Under the pieces are notes generated by a model that was given only the letters and a program-made list of their open reading frames with translations, ran no database searches and was not told where the DNA came from. The position numbers and the translations under genes are program-made. This document shows positions 7,420 to 14,990 of a DNA stretch of 37,213 bases, in pieces. Source of the stretch: Clostridiales bacterium (GTDB lineage: Bacteria > Bacillota > Clostridia > Oscillospirales > Oscillospiraceae). The stretch covers positions 1-37,213 of the forward strand of contig JAAYJC010000023.1 of assembly GCA_012523085.1 (NCBI GenBank), given 5' to 3'. The first letter of the stretch is position 1. Every line of letters starts with the position of its first letter.

Positions 7420-7866
7420 GTGAACGAAATGAAGGAAGACAGAAGCAAATTCGTATGGACGGGCAAGCCGCATAATTTTTTCGGACTGGCAATCAATTTC
7501 ACCCGCTATATCATTACGGAAGATAAAATCATCACACGCACAGGCTTTCTGAACATGAAGGAAGACGAGATACTCAACTACAAGATTATCGATAAACGAA
7601 TGGAGCTTCCGATAACACAGCGGATTTTTGGATGCGGGACCATTTATTTGCGGGCGAAAGACAGCGATACGCCGGAAAAGGCATTCAAAAGCGTGAAAAG
7701 GCCGAGAGAACTGATGCAGATACTGGACAGGCTGATCGAAAACGCTAAGCTCAAATACAGGGTCAGCGGACGGGATATGTTCGGTGCGCTGGAAAATGAA
7801 ACGGAATCGGCAGACGATTATGACTTCGCGGCAGGCGATATTGACGGACCGGACGGAGACAATTGA
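7420..7866 (+). CDS. Soluble bacterial PH-domain (DUF304-like) protein
   Basis: The 148-residue protein has no membrane segment. Residues about 10-105 fit a bacterial PH domain of the YdbS/YdbT (bPH2) kind: an initial FVWTGKPHNFF, the strand RYIITEDKIITRTGFLNMKEDEI, then DYR-like YKIIDKRMELPITQRIFGCGTIYL and a closing helix ELMQILDRLIENA. The C-terminal 40 residues are acidic and probably disordered. The start is GTG 7420 or ATG 7429; neither has a strong binding site (AGAAAG at 7412-7417). It lies between xseA and xseB, which is not its usual company, and its function is unknown. Similar domains are thought to bind membranes or other proteins. Confidence 0.72.
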   Translation: MNEMKEDRSKFVWTGKPHNFFGLAINFTRYIITEDKIITRTGFLNMKEDEILNYKIIDKRMELPITQRIFGCGTIYLRAKDSDTPEKAFKSVKRPRELMQILDRLIENAKLKYRVSGRDMFGALENETESADDYDFAAGDIDGPDGDN

Positions 7867-7895
7867 GCGGTACATAAGCGAAAGGATACGATAAT

Positions 7896-8129
7896 ATGGC
7901 AGAAAAGAAACCGAGCTTTGAAGAGATGATGGCGAGGCTTGACGAAATCGTCCGGCTGCTGGAACAAGGCGACGTGCCGCTTGAAAACGCTTTGTCTTTT
8001 TTTGAGGAAGGGACCGCACTGGTGAAAAAATGCGGAAAACAACTGGATTTCGCGGAACAGAAAATCGTCAAGCTGATGAAGGGGTCTGATGGAAAGCCCG
8101 TGGAGTTTTTGTTTGATGAAAATGAATGA
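7896..8129 (+). CDS. xseB: Exodeoxyribonuclease VII small subunit
   Basis: This 77-residue protein matches XseB throughout: SFEEMMARLDEIVRLLEQGD, then PLENALSFFEEGTALVKKC and a helix ending in the acidic EFLFDENE. XseB is an all-helical small subunit, several copies of which bind one XseA and are needed for activity. The binding site AAAGGA precedes ATG 7896. Its last codons overlap the start of ispA, so it is coupled to that gene. Confidence 0.95.
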   Translation: MAEKKPSFEEMMARLDEIVRLLEQGDVPLENALSFFEEGTALVKKCGKQLDFAEQKIVKLMKGSDGKPVEFLFDENE

Positions 8130-9006
8130 TCAATATTCAAAACAGCTAAGCGGGTATAAAGAACAGATTGACCGCAGGCTTGAGGGTTACCTTTCGGGCA
8201 TAACGCTTCCGCAGGAACCTTTACTGGAAGCCATGCGTTACACCCTCCTTAACGCGGGGAAGCGGCTGCGTGGGATTATGACGCTGGAATTCTGCCGGGT
8301 ATCGGGAAAGCCTGCGGCGCTGGCGCTTGATCTGGCATGCGGTGTTGAGATGATGCACGCTTACTCCTTAATCCACGATGATCTGCCGGTGATGGACAAT
8401 GATGATTACCGGCGGGGGAAGCTTTCCAATCACAAGGTTTTCGGTGAGTGGCAGGCTTTACTGGCGGGTGATGCGCTTCAGACGGAAGCGTTCAATGCCG
8501 TATTGCGCGCAAAGCTTCCGCCGGAAAGTGTCGTGATTGCCGCCAGTGTGCTGGGCAGCGCTTCGGGATTTGAGGGCATGTGCGGCGGACAGTATCTGGA
8601 TATCGTAAATGAAGACAAAACGTTGTCTTTGGACGAAGTAAGCACGATTCACAGCCTGAAAACGGCAGCGCTGATCATGGCAGCTTGTGTGATGGGTTGT
8701 GCCGCAGCCGGCTCAACCGAAGAACAGGCTCTTGCGGCGGCAAAATACGGCGCGTCGGTCGGTATTGCTTTTCAAATCAGAGATGATGTTCTCGATTTGG
8801 AAGGCATCTTTGAGGAGCTTGGGAAGCTTTCCGGCTCGGACACAAAAAACGGAAAATCCACGTTTGCGACGCTATTGGGCACAGATCGGTGCGAAGAGAT
8901 CATCCAAAAGGAAACGCAGACAGCAAAAGCGGCTGTTGACGGCGTGTATGCGGATACGGGATTTCTGCACTGGCTTGCTGACAAAATGGCCGGACGAACA
9001 AAATAA
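8116..9006 (+). CDS. ispA: Polyprenyl (farnesyl/geranylgeranyl) diphosphate synthase
   Basis: The protein has 296 residues from ATG 8116, with GTGGAG at 8100-8105 as binding site; ATG 8122 is an alternative. A longer reading from 8089 lies inside xseB and is not supported. Both aspartate-rich motifs of short-chain trans-prenyl synthases are present: HDDLPVMDNDD (Asp pair near residue 88) and FQIRDDVLD (near 220). GKRLRG near the N-terminus binds the isopentenyl diphosphate. The enzyme elongates C5 units to C15 or C20 diphosphates for membrane lipid carriers and quinones. In many Firmicutes dxs and tlyA follow; here proB does. Confidence 0.94.
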   Translation: MKMNDQYSKQLSGYKEQIDRRLEGYLSGITLPQEPLLEAMRYTLLNAGKRLRGIMTLEFCRVSGKPAALALDLACGVEMMHAYSLIHDDLPVMDNDDYRRGKLSNHKVFGEWQALLAGDALQTEAFNAVLRAKLPPESVVIAASVLGSASGFEGMCGGQYLDIVNEDKTLSLDEVSTIHSLKTAALIMAACVMGCAAAGSTEEQALAAAKYGASVGIAFQIRDDVLDLEGIFEELGKLSGSDTKNGKSTFATLLGTDRCEEIIQKETQTAKAAVDGVYADTGFLHWLADKMAGRTK

Positions 9007-9028
9007 AACGGTTGGAGGTTGACCTTCA

Positions 9029-9838
9029 TTGGATCTTCTGAAACGGCGGATTGTTGTGAAAGTCGGAACGACAAACATTATGCGCGAAAACAGGTCCGTC
9101 AATTTAAACAGACTGGACAAGCTCGCACGGGTGCTGTCCGATGCAAAGAACATGGGAAACGAGATCGTGCTTGTGAGCTCAGGTGCTATAGCGGTGGGTT
9201 CCAATAAGCTGGGATTCCGGGAAAGGCCGAGGGAGCTGCGGATTAAGCAAGCCGTCGCCGCTGTCGGACAGCTGGAGCTGATGCATTTGTATGAAAAATT
9301 GTTTGCTGAATACGGGCAGACGGTCGGACAGATTCTGCTGACTGACGAGGATGTTAAAAGTGAGCAGAGAAGAGAGAACCTGATCAGAACATTTGATGCG
9401 CTCTTTGAGCTTGGTGTTATACCTGTTGTCAATGAAAACGACTCTGTGTCCTCGGTGGAAATCGAAACGGGGCACAACAAGATTTTAGGCGATAATGACA
9501 CGTTATCGGCGATTGTTGCGGTCTTGTGCAAGGCCGATAAGTTGATTTTGCTTTCGGATGTCGACAAGTTGTACGACTGTGATCCGCATTCAAATCCGAA
9601 TGCAAAGCCGGTCAATGTCGTTACGGAAATTACAAGCGCACTTCGGGAAATGGCCGGCGGCAGCGGCAGCGGCTGGGGCACAGGAGGGATGTCCACCAAG
9701 CTTCAGGCAGCCGAGGTCGCAATGAAAAGCGGTGTTGAGGTAACGATAACGGACGGCGATCACCTGGAACGCATATACGACATTCTGGAAGGATGCACAG
9801 TGGGGACGCGCTTTGTCCCGACAAACCGTAAAGACTGA
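9029..9838 (+). CDS. proB: Glutamate 5-kinase (short form)
   Basis: This 269-residue protein of the amino-acid kinase family starts with TTG 9029, with GGAGG at 9014-9018. Motifs include VVKVGTTNI (ATP phosphate binding), VLVSSGAIAVG, the glutamate-binding NENDSV (about 135), GDNDTLSAIVA (about 154) and the GSGWGTGGMSTKLQAA loop typical of ProB. The C-terminal PUA domain of the E. coli enzyme is missing, as in a known short subgroup. It makes gamma-glutamyl phosphate, the first step of proline synthesis. The product passes to ProA, whose gene follows. Confidence 0.95.
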   Translation: MDLLKRRIVVKVGTTNIMRENRSVNLNRLDKLARVLSDAKNMGNEIVLVSSGAIAVGSNKLGFRERPRELRIKQAVAAVGQLELMHLYEKLFAEYGQTVGQILLTDEDVKSEQRRENLIRTFDALFELGVIPVVNENDSVSSVEIETGHNKILGDNDTLSAIVAVLCKADKLILLSDVDKLYDCDPHSNPNAKPVNVVTEITSALREMAGGSGSGWGTGGMSTKLQAAEVAMKSGVEVTITDGDHLERIYDILEGCTVGTRFVPTNRKD

Positions 9839-9872
9839 ATAACGCATATTGAAATTCGCGGAGGGAATGTTT

Positions 9873-11123
9873 ATGACTGCTCTTGAGATGAAAGGCTGTG
9901 CCGCAAAAAAGGCGTCTTGCATACTCGGGATCGCCGGAGAGACGCAAAAAAACCTCGCATTGACAAAAATCGCAGAGGCACTAATGCAAAATTGCGGCGA
10001 AATATTGGCGGAAAACCAGAAGGATCTTAAGCTGGCTGAGGATAACGGAATGTCCGCATCCTTGCTGGACAGGCTAGCCTTGAACCGTAAGCGAATTGAG
10101 GGCATAGCCGACGGCATACGAAAAGTCATCGCCTTGGATGATCCGATAGGGACAGTAAGCGAGATGAAGACCCGTCCCAACGGTCTGATCATCGGTAAAA
10201 AGACGGTTCCGCTGGGCGTCATCGGAATCATTTATGAGGCCAGACCGAATGTCACGGTAGATGCGGCGGTGCTGTGTTTGAAATCGGGCAACGCCGTTAT
10301 CCTCAGAGGCGGAAAGGAAGCTTTCAACAGCAATAAAGTCATGGTTTCGATCATGCGGGATGCTATTAAGGCGGCGGGGCTTCCGGAGGACTGTATTTGC
10401 TTTGTCGAGGATGTGAGCAGGGACAGTGCGCGCGAACTGATGAATCTGACGCAGTATCTGGATGTGCTGATCCCGCGTGGCGGCGCGGGTCTGATTCGCG
10501 CGGTGGTTGAGAACGCAAGGGTCCCGGTAATCGAAACCGGAATTGGTATTTGCCATGTCTATGTTGATGACAGCGCGGATTATTCAATGGCGGTTGATAT
10601 CATTTTCAATGCGAAATGCTCCCGGCCTTCGGTATGCAACGCAATCGAAACCGCACTTGTATCGGAGAGCATCGCAAATAAGCTGCTGCCCGATATGAAG
10701 CTGAAGCTGGATACGAAGAATGTCGAGCTCAGAGGCTGTGAAATGACCGTATCGATTCTTGGAGACAGTGTAATACCGGCGAAGGACAGTGACTACAGGA
10801 CTGAATTCGGCGACTACATTCTGGCGGTCAAGGTAGTGCCTGGGATAAAAGAAGCCATCGAATTCATCAATACGTACGGGTCCGGGCATTCCGAGTCCAT
10901 TGTGACCGGCAGCTATGAAAATGCACAGAGGTTTTTGCGGGAAGTGGACGCCGCAGCGGTGTATGTCAATGCTTCCACAAGATTTACCGACGGTTTTGAA
11001 TTCGGTCTGGGTGCCGAAATCGGCATATCGACGCAGAAGCTGCATGCAAGAGGCCCGATGGGTCTTGAACAACTGACCTCAAGTAAGTTTATCATCTACG
11101 GAAACGGGCAGATAAGACAATAG
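9873..11123 (+). CDS. proA: Glutamate-5-semialdehyde dehydrogenase (gamma-glutamyl phosphate reductase)
   Basis: The protein has 416 residues from ATG 9873, with GAGGG at 9861-9865; a TTG at 9849 is in frame but lies before the binding site. It shows the ALDH-type ProA fold: PLGVIGIIYEARPNVTVDAA and LCLKSGNAVILRGGKEA (NADPH site), the segment FNAKCSRPSVCNAIET holding the catalytic cysteine at about residue 255, and the end motif TRFTDGFEFGLGAEIGIST. It reduces gamma-glutamyl phosphate to glutamate semialdehyde. It is co-transcribed with proB and followed at once by a terminator. Confidence 0.96.
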   Translation: MTALEMKGCAAKKASCILGIAGETQKNLALTKIAEALMQNCGEILAENQKDLKLAEDNGMSASLLDRLALNRKRIEGIADGIRKVIALDDPIGTVSEMKTRPNGLIIGKKTVPLGVIGIIYEARPNVTVDAAVLCLKSGNAVILRGGKEAFNSNKVMVSIMRDAIKAAGLPEDCICFVEDVSRDSARELMNLTQYLDVLIPRGGAGLIRAVVENARVPVIETGIGICHVYVDDSADYSMAVDIIFNAKCSRPSVCNAIETALVSESIANKLLPDMKLKLDTKNVELRGCEMTVSILGDSVIPAKDSDYRTEFGDYILAVKVVPGIKEAIEFINTYGSGHSESIVTGSYENAQRFLREVDAAAVYVNASTRFTDGFEFGLGAEIGISTQKLHARGPMGLEQLTSSKFIIYGNGQIRQ

Positions 11124-11149
11124 CTTAAATCATTTCGGAATGCTGCTTG

Positions 11150-11187
11150 AATTGTGACGGACTGAGCTCGTCACAATTTTCATGTTT
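11150..11187 (+). terminator. Intrinsic terminator after proA
   Basis: AATTGTGACG (11150-11159) pairs perfectly with CGTCACAATT (11169-11178) across a 9-base loop. It is followed by TTCATGTTT. It ends the transcript running from asp23 or nusB through proA. Confidence 0.8.
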
Positions 11188-11389
11188 GCCTTATAACACT
11201 CTTTTCGATAGAATACCATATTACTTCCTGTATATGGGTATATTATACTATTCTGAATTAAAAGCAGGCATCGTGAATAATGCTTATAAGGCCGTGGGAA
11301 AACCGCCCACAGCCGCAGCCGCAAAATCGCCTTAAAGAAATGGCCGCATCAGATGTTTTTTTACGGAAAAACCATATCTTATTTAATGT
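11188..11389 (+). other. Intergenic stretch between the proA terminator and the methyltransferase promoter
   Basis: This AT-rich gap holds no convincing gene. A 62-codon open frame (11147-11335) starts inside the terminator and has no family features. A weak promoter-like pair, TTACTT and TATACT with 17 bases between, lies near 11221-11249. A hairpin of the GTGGG family lies at 11290-11314. Confidence 0.6.
11290..11314 (+). repeat. Small GTGGG/CCCAC hairpin element, copy 1
   Basis: GGCCGTGGG pairs with CCCACAGCC with a single C-A mismatch around a 7-base loop. Two related hairpins, in the opposite orientation, flank tlp (20850-20873 and 21241-21268). The common core on the matching strand is AGGCCGYGGG, a 6-8 base loop, then CCCACA. 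Confidence 0.5.
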
Positions 11390-11418
11390 TTGACGGTGGT
11401 AATTAAAGGTGATATAAT
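11390..11418 (+). promoter_or_regulatory. SigA-type promoter of the methyltransferase-ecf-truA operon
   Basis: TTGACG (11390-11395) and TATAAT (11413-11418) are separated by exactly 17 bases. This is one of the best vegetative promoters in the window. Transcription would begin near 11425, leaving a leader of about 107 bases before the methyltransferase ATG. Confidence 0.88.
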
Positions 11419-11445
11419 ACTGTGCTAAGTAAATTTTGATTACGG

Positions 11446-11520
11446 CGCAAGATGAAAAACCGGTCTGCCGCTATGTTGCTTACCTCCATTTTGCGTAAAC
11501 TATGACATGGGAAATGGAGG
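11446..11520 (+). promoter_or_regulatory. Candidate RNA switch or translational attenuator in the leader
   Basis: CCTCCATTT (11483-11491) is perfectly complementary to AAATGGAGG (11512-11520), which contains the ribosome binding site of the downstream methyltransferase. This 9 bp hairpin would hide the site. The same 5' arm can instead pair upstream: CGCAAGATG (11446-11454) pairs with CATTTTGCG (11487-11495) over 9 bp with one G-U. The two helices share bases 11487-11491 and exclude each other. This is the layout of an ON/OFF translational control element. A short ORF (11452-11505) runs across it. The leader matches no riboswitch family I can recognise. Confidence 0.6.
11452..11505 (+). CDS. 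Possible leader peptide of the methyltransferase operon
   Basis: An ATG at 11452 opens a 17-codon frame, MKNRSAAMLLTSILRKL, ending with TGA 11503-11505. It lies 27 bases after the expected transcription start and 26 bases before the methyltransferase ATG. It covers the 5' arm of the hairpin that hides the next ribosome binding site, so a ribosome moving or stalling here would open that hairpin. No clear ribosome binding site precedes it, which weakens the case. Short ORFs of this length also arise by chance. Confidence 0.35.
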   Translation: MKNRSAAMLLTSILRKL

Positions 11521-11531
11521 GCTTTATCACA

Positions 11532-12413
11532 ATGTGGGTCAGTGATCAATGGATTGATTATGAGCTGCTTGATTGCTCACGCGGTGAAAAACTCGAGCGC
11601 TGGGGAAACCAGCTGCTTATCAGGCCTGACCCGCAAGCCATCTGGGATACCCCCCGCACCCATTCGGGCTGGTCAAATCCGTCAGCCCGCTATTATCGTT
11701 CACCGTCCGGCGGAGGAAGATGGGAAAAATACCATGTTCCTGCCGTATGGCAAATCCGATACGGAAAGCTGACATTTCAAGTTAAACTTATGAACTTCAA
11801 GCACACGGGAATATTCCCCGAACAGGCTGTAAATTGGGATTATATCACCCGGCGTATAGCGGCGGAAAAAAGACAGATCAACGTACTGAACCTGTTCGCG
11901 TACACGGGAGCCGCAACCCTTGCCTGCGCGCTGGCGGGCGCTCATGTCTGTCATGTGGACGCAGCAAAAGGCATGGTTTCCTGGGCGAAGGAAAATGCCG
12001 CGCTTTCCGGCCTTGACAATAAACCGATACGCTGGATTGTGGATGACTGTGGGAAATTCGTTGAACGCGAAATCAGACGCGGCGTCAAATATGACGCCAT
12101 CATTATGGACCCGCCGTCCTACGGCAGGGGACCGGGCGGAGAAAAGTGGAAATTAGAAGACAACCTCTACGCCTTTGTCGAGTTATGTGCCCGGTTATTG
12201 AGCGATAATCCTGTGTTTGTCATCATCAATTCCTATACGACCGGGCTGTCTCCGTCGGTGCTCTGCTATATCAGCGAGCTCGTCTTTACAAAACGGTTCG
12301 GCGGTACAAGCCAGGCGCGGGAGCTCGGGTTGAAGGTCAGCGAAGGCGGTCGGTATTTTCCCAGCGGCGCGACCTGCCGCTGGTCGGTTTTACCCGTGCA
12401 TCAGGGGGGATAA
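11532..12413 (+). CDS. Class I SAM-dependent methyltransferase (RlmI/RlmK-like)
   Basis: The protein has 293 residues from ATG 11532, with GGAGG at 11516-11520; an upstream in-frame ATG at 11502 would include the binding site and is rejected. A substrate-side N-terminal region of about 115 residues precedes a Rossmann-type domain with motif I VLNLFAYTGAATLACALAGA (about 118), an acidic loop VDAAKGMVSWAKENA, and the motif IV DPPSYGRGPGGEKWKL (about 193). This is the PF10672-like group that includes the 23S rRNA methyltransferases RlmI and RlmK. There is no PUA or THUMP domain, and no obvious catalytic cysteine of the m5C type. The target is probably RNA but is not known. It leads the operon with the ECF genes and abuts ecfA1 with no gap. 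Confidence 0.82.
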   Translation: MWVSDQWIDYELLDCSRGEKLERWGNQLLIRPDPQAIWDTPRTHSGWSNPSARYYRSPSGGGRWEKYHVPAVWQIRYGKLTFQVKLMNFKHTGIFPEQAVNWDYITRRIAAEKRQINVLNLFAYTGAATLACALAGAHVCHVDAAKGMVSWAKENAALSGLDNKPIRWIVDDCGKFVEREIRRGVKYDAIIMDPPSYGRGPGGEKWKLEDNLYAFVELCARLLSDNPVFVIINSYTTGLSPSVLCYISELVFTKRFGGTSQARELGLKVSEGGRYFPSGATCRWSVLPVHQGG

Positions 12414-13313
12414 ATGCCCATGGATACAATAATACAAACAAAAAACCTGTCCTACAGCTATAATACTACTCAAAAGCCTGCCGAGGAAAATGCGGTGGCA
12501 ATCGACGGCATCGATCTTGAGATTGAAACCGGCAGCTTTGTAGCGATACTCGGACATAACGGTTCGGGAAAATCGACGCTGGCCAAGCATTTTAATGCGA
12601 TTTTATTACCGTCCGGCGGAAAAGTTTATGTGGACAATATGGATACATCAGATGAGAAACTGACACTTTCTATCCGCGGCAAGGTCGGCATGGTCTTTCA
12701 AAATCCGGATAACCAGATCGTTGCCAATGTCGTTGAAGATGACGTCGCCTTCGGACCTGAAAACATGGGCGTACCCAGTGAAGAGATAAGAAGACGGGTA
12801 GACGGGGCCCTTAAAGCGGTCGGGATGTATGACTATAGGGAGCATGCCCCGCATCTTTTGTCCGGGGGTCAAAAACAGCGGGTTGCCATAGCCGGAATTA
12901 TTGCCATGCGCCCCAGATGCATCGTTTTGGATGAGCCGACAGCGATGCTGGATCCCGTCGGCAGGGCGGAGGTCATCAGAACAATCCACGACCTGAACAA
13001 AAACGAAAACATAACGGTCATTTTGATTACACATCACATGAATGAGACAATCGACGCAGACAGGCTGATTGTCATGTCCGATGGAAAGATACTTCTTGAC
13101 GGGAAGCCGCAGGCGGTTTTTGCCCATGTCGATATTCTCAAAGACGCCGGGCTGGCGGTGCCCGAAACGACCATGCTGATCTATGAGCTCCGGAAAAACG
13201 GTATGCATCTGCCGATGGAAGCGTTGTCCGTGGAAGAATGCGCACAATCGATTTTTTCCCTCCTGTCGGACAGCCGGGCCTGTAAAGCCCCTGAGCATCA
13301 CATAAAGGATTGA
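12414..13313 (+). CDS. ecfA1: ECF transporter ATPase subunit A1
   Basis: This ABC ATPase has 299 residues. It has Walker A GHNGSGKST (about 48), Q-loop VFQNPDNQIVA, signature LSGGQKQRVAIAG (about 149), Walker B CIVLDEPTAMLDP and switch histidine ITHHM. The NPDNQ sequence and the C-terminal extension are typical of the first ATPase (CbiO1/EcfA1) of the shared energy-coupling module. It pairs with EcfA2 and EcfT to drive vitamin uptake by interchangeable S components. The start is ATG 12414, or ATG 12420 with better spacing from the G-run at 12404-12409. The preceding stop touches the start directly. Confidence 0.95.
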   Translation: MPMDTIIQTKNLSYSYNTTQKPAEENAVAIDGIDLEIETGSFVAILGHNGSGKSTLAKHFNAILLPSGGKVYVDNMDTSDEKLTLSIRGKVGMVFQNPDNQIVANVVEDDVAFGPENMGVPSEEIRRRVDGALKAVGMYDYREHAPHLLSGGQKQRVAIAGIIAMRPRCIVLDEPTAMLDPVGRAEVIRTIHDLNKNENITVILITHHMNETIDADRLIVMSDGKILLDGKPQAVFAHVDILKDAGLAVPETTMLIYELRKNGMHLPMEALSVEECAQSIFSLLSDSRACKAPEHHIKD

Positions 13314-13318
13314 ATATA

Positions 13319-14185
13319 TTGGCCCCTATCATAAAAACAGAAAAACTGAACCATTTATACTCAGCGGGAACGCCCTTTGAAAGACTGGCCATCAAAGATA
13401 TCGATTTTGAAGCCGAGCAGGGTGAGTTTATCGGTATTATCGGTCATACCGGTTCGGGAAAATCAACCTTTATCCAGCATCTCAACGGCCTTTTGAAGCC
13501 AACTTCCGGTAAGGTGTTGTTCAATGACACGGATATTTGGGAAAGCAAGGCTTATGTCAGGGATGTGCGGTTTAAGGTAGGGCTGGTTTTTCAGTATCCT
13601 GAATATCAGCTTTTTGAAGAAACCGTTTACAAAGATATCGCGTTCGGGCCGAAGAACATGAGGCTGACGGAAAATGAAATTGATTTAAGGGTTCATGAGG
13701 CCGCAGATTTTGTCGGAATAGAGCATGAACTGCTGGATAAATCACCTTTTGAGCTGTCGGGCGGTCAAAAACGCCGTATTGCGATAGCGGGTGTCATTGC
13801 GATGCGGCCGGATATTCTGATACTGGACGAGCCCACAGCGGGGCTCGATCCCAGAGGCAGGGACATGATCATCGGCAATATTCGCAGTTACCATGAAAAA
13901 ATGAAATCCACTGTTATTCTGGTCACACATAACATGGAGGAAATTGCACGTTCGGTACAGCGGCTGGTCGTTTTTGAAAGCGGTTCTATATTGATGAACG
14001 GAACACCCGCCGAAATTTTCATGCAGGGCGATAAACTTCAGAAGATAGGCCTTGCTGTCCCGGAAATCACCAGAGTGATCATGCGCCTGAGGGAACTCGG
14101 ACTTCCTTTAAACCCTTCGATCTTTACGGTTGAACAGGCAACTGAGGCGCTGCTTAACTTGAAGGGGGGCAGAAAGCGTGCTTAG
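13319..14185 (+). CDS. ecfA2: ECF transporter ATPase subunit A2
   Basis: The second ABC ATPase of the module has 288 residues from TTG 13319, with AAAGGA at 13304-13309 at suitable spacing. A TTG at 13310 overlaps the ecfA1 stop but touches the binding site. Motifs are Walker A GHTGSGKST (about 43), VFQYPEYQLFEETV, signature LSGGQKRRIAIAG, Walker B ILILDEPTAGLDPRGR and VTHNM. The YPEYQLF and GLDP sequences mark the EcfA2 type. It overlaps ecfT by 8 bases. Confidence 0.95.
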   Translation: MAPIIKTEKLNHLYSAGTPFERLAIKDIDFEAEQGEFIGIIGHTGSGKSTFIQHLNGLLKPTSGKVLFNDTDIWESKAYVRDVRFKVGLVFQYPEYQLFEETVYKDIAFGPKNMRLTENEIDLRVHEAADFVGIEHELLDKSPFELSGGQKRRIAIAGVIAMRPDILILDEPTAGLDPRGRDMIIGNIRSYHEKMKSTVILVTHNMEEIARSVQRLVVFESGSILMNGTPAEIFMQGDKLQKIGLAVPEITRVIMRLRELGLPLNPSIFTVEQATEALLNLKGGRKRA

Positions 14186-14981
14186 GGATATCACGCTGGG
14201 TCAGTTCTTCCCCGGAAAAACCTTAATACACAACCTCGATCCGCGGACAAAATTAATCTTTACGGTTATTTACTTCGTTGCGTTGTTTATCAGCGGCAGC
14301 TTTGTATCCTATGCTATTATTTTAGTCTTTTTGTCCGTCTGCATAACCATTTCACATATTCGACTCAAGGTCATCATGAAGGGCATGAAGCCGCTGCTGA
14401 TCATCATTGTTATGACGTCGATCTTGAATCTGTTTTACACAAAAGGCGAACCGATCGTTAGTTTTTGGATCATAAAGCTCACCTATGAGGGAATACGAAA
14501 TGCCCTGTTTATGATCCTCAGAATCTTTTTGCTGATCACCGGAACCTTTTTGCTGACCTATACGACTTCGCCGATGCAGCTGACGGACGGACTGGAAAGC
14601 CTGCTCAGTCCGCTCAAAAAGATAAAGGTCCCCGTACACGAGCTGTCCATGATGATGAGCATTGCGCTTCGCTTTATCCCGACACTGATTGAAGAAACAG
14701 ACAAGATCATGAGCGCCCAAAAGGCCAGGGGAGCTGACTTTGAAACAGGAAATCTGATTCAAAAGGCAAAAGCTATGCTGCCGCTTTTGATCCCTTTGTT
14801 CATCAGCGCGTTTCGGCGCGCGGACGAGCTAGCCGTGGCGATGGAATGCCGCTGTTATCACGGCGGCGCGGGCAGAACGAAGCTGAAACGCTTGGTCATG
14901 AAAAACCGGGATTTTCTGGCGCTTATGGCCGGGGCGGTTTTATTCGGAATAACGCTTCTATTCAACTCACTGGGCATATGA
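14178..14981 (+). CDS. ecfT: ECF transporter transmembrane subunit T
   Basis: The protein has 267 residues with about five membrane segments. It opens with the family pattern GQFFPGKTLIHNLDPRTKL. The two short coupling helices contact the ATPases: the first carries the expected ARG (QKARGADFE), while the second reads AMECRCY where most EcfT have AMEARGY, keeping Arg but not the Ala and Gly. The start is GTG 14178 with a G-run binding site at 14163-14169. No S component is encoded next to it, so this is a shared (group II) module serving several S components elsewhere in the genome. Confidence 0.94.
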   Translation: MLRDITLGQFFPGKTLIHNLDPRTKLIFTVIYFVALFISGSFVSYAIILVFLSVCITISHIRLKVIMKGMKPLLIIIVMTSILNLFYTKGEPIVSFWIIKLTYEGIRNALFMILRIFLLITGTFLLTYTTSPMQLTDGLESLLSPLKKIKVPVHELSMMMSIALRFIPTLIEETDKIMSAQKARGADFETGNLIQKAKAMLPLLIPLFISAFRRADELAVAMECRCYHGGAGRTKLKRLVMKNRDFLALMAGAVLFGITLLFNSLGI

Positions 14982-14990
14982 GGACGGAAA

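Noticed and set aside
11147..11335. 62-codon open frame in the gap after proA
   Set aside because: It starts inside the proA terminator stem, has no ribosome binding site, and shows no family features. It also runs through a hairpin repeat.
11420..11531. Known riboswitch (SAM, cobalamin, THF, preQ1, ZTP types considered) in the methyltransferase-ecf leader
   Set aside because: None of the conserved core sequences that I remember for these classes is present. The leader is therefore listed only as a candidate of unknown type.
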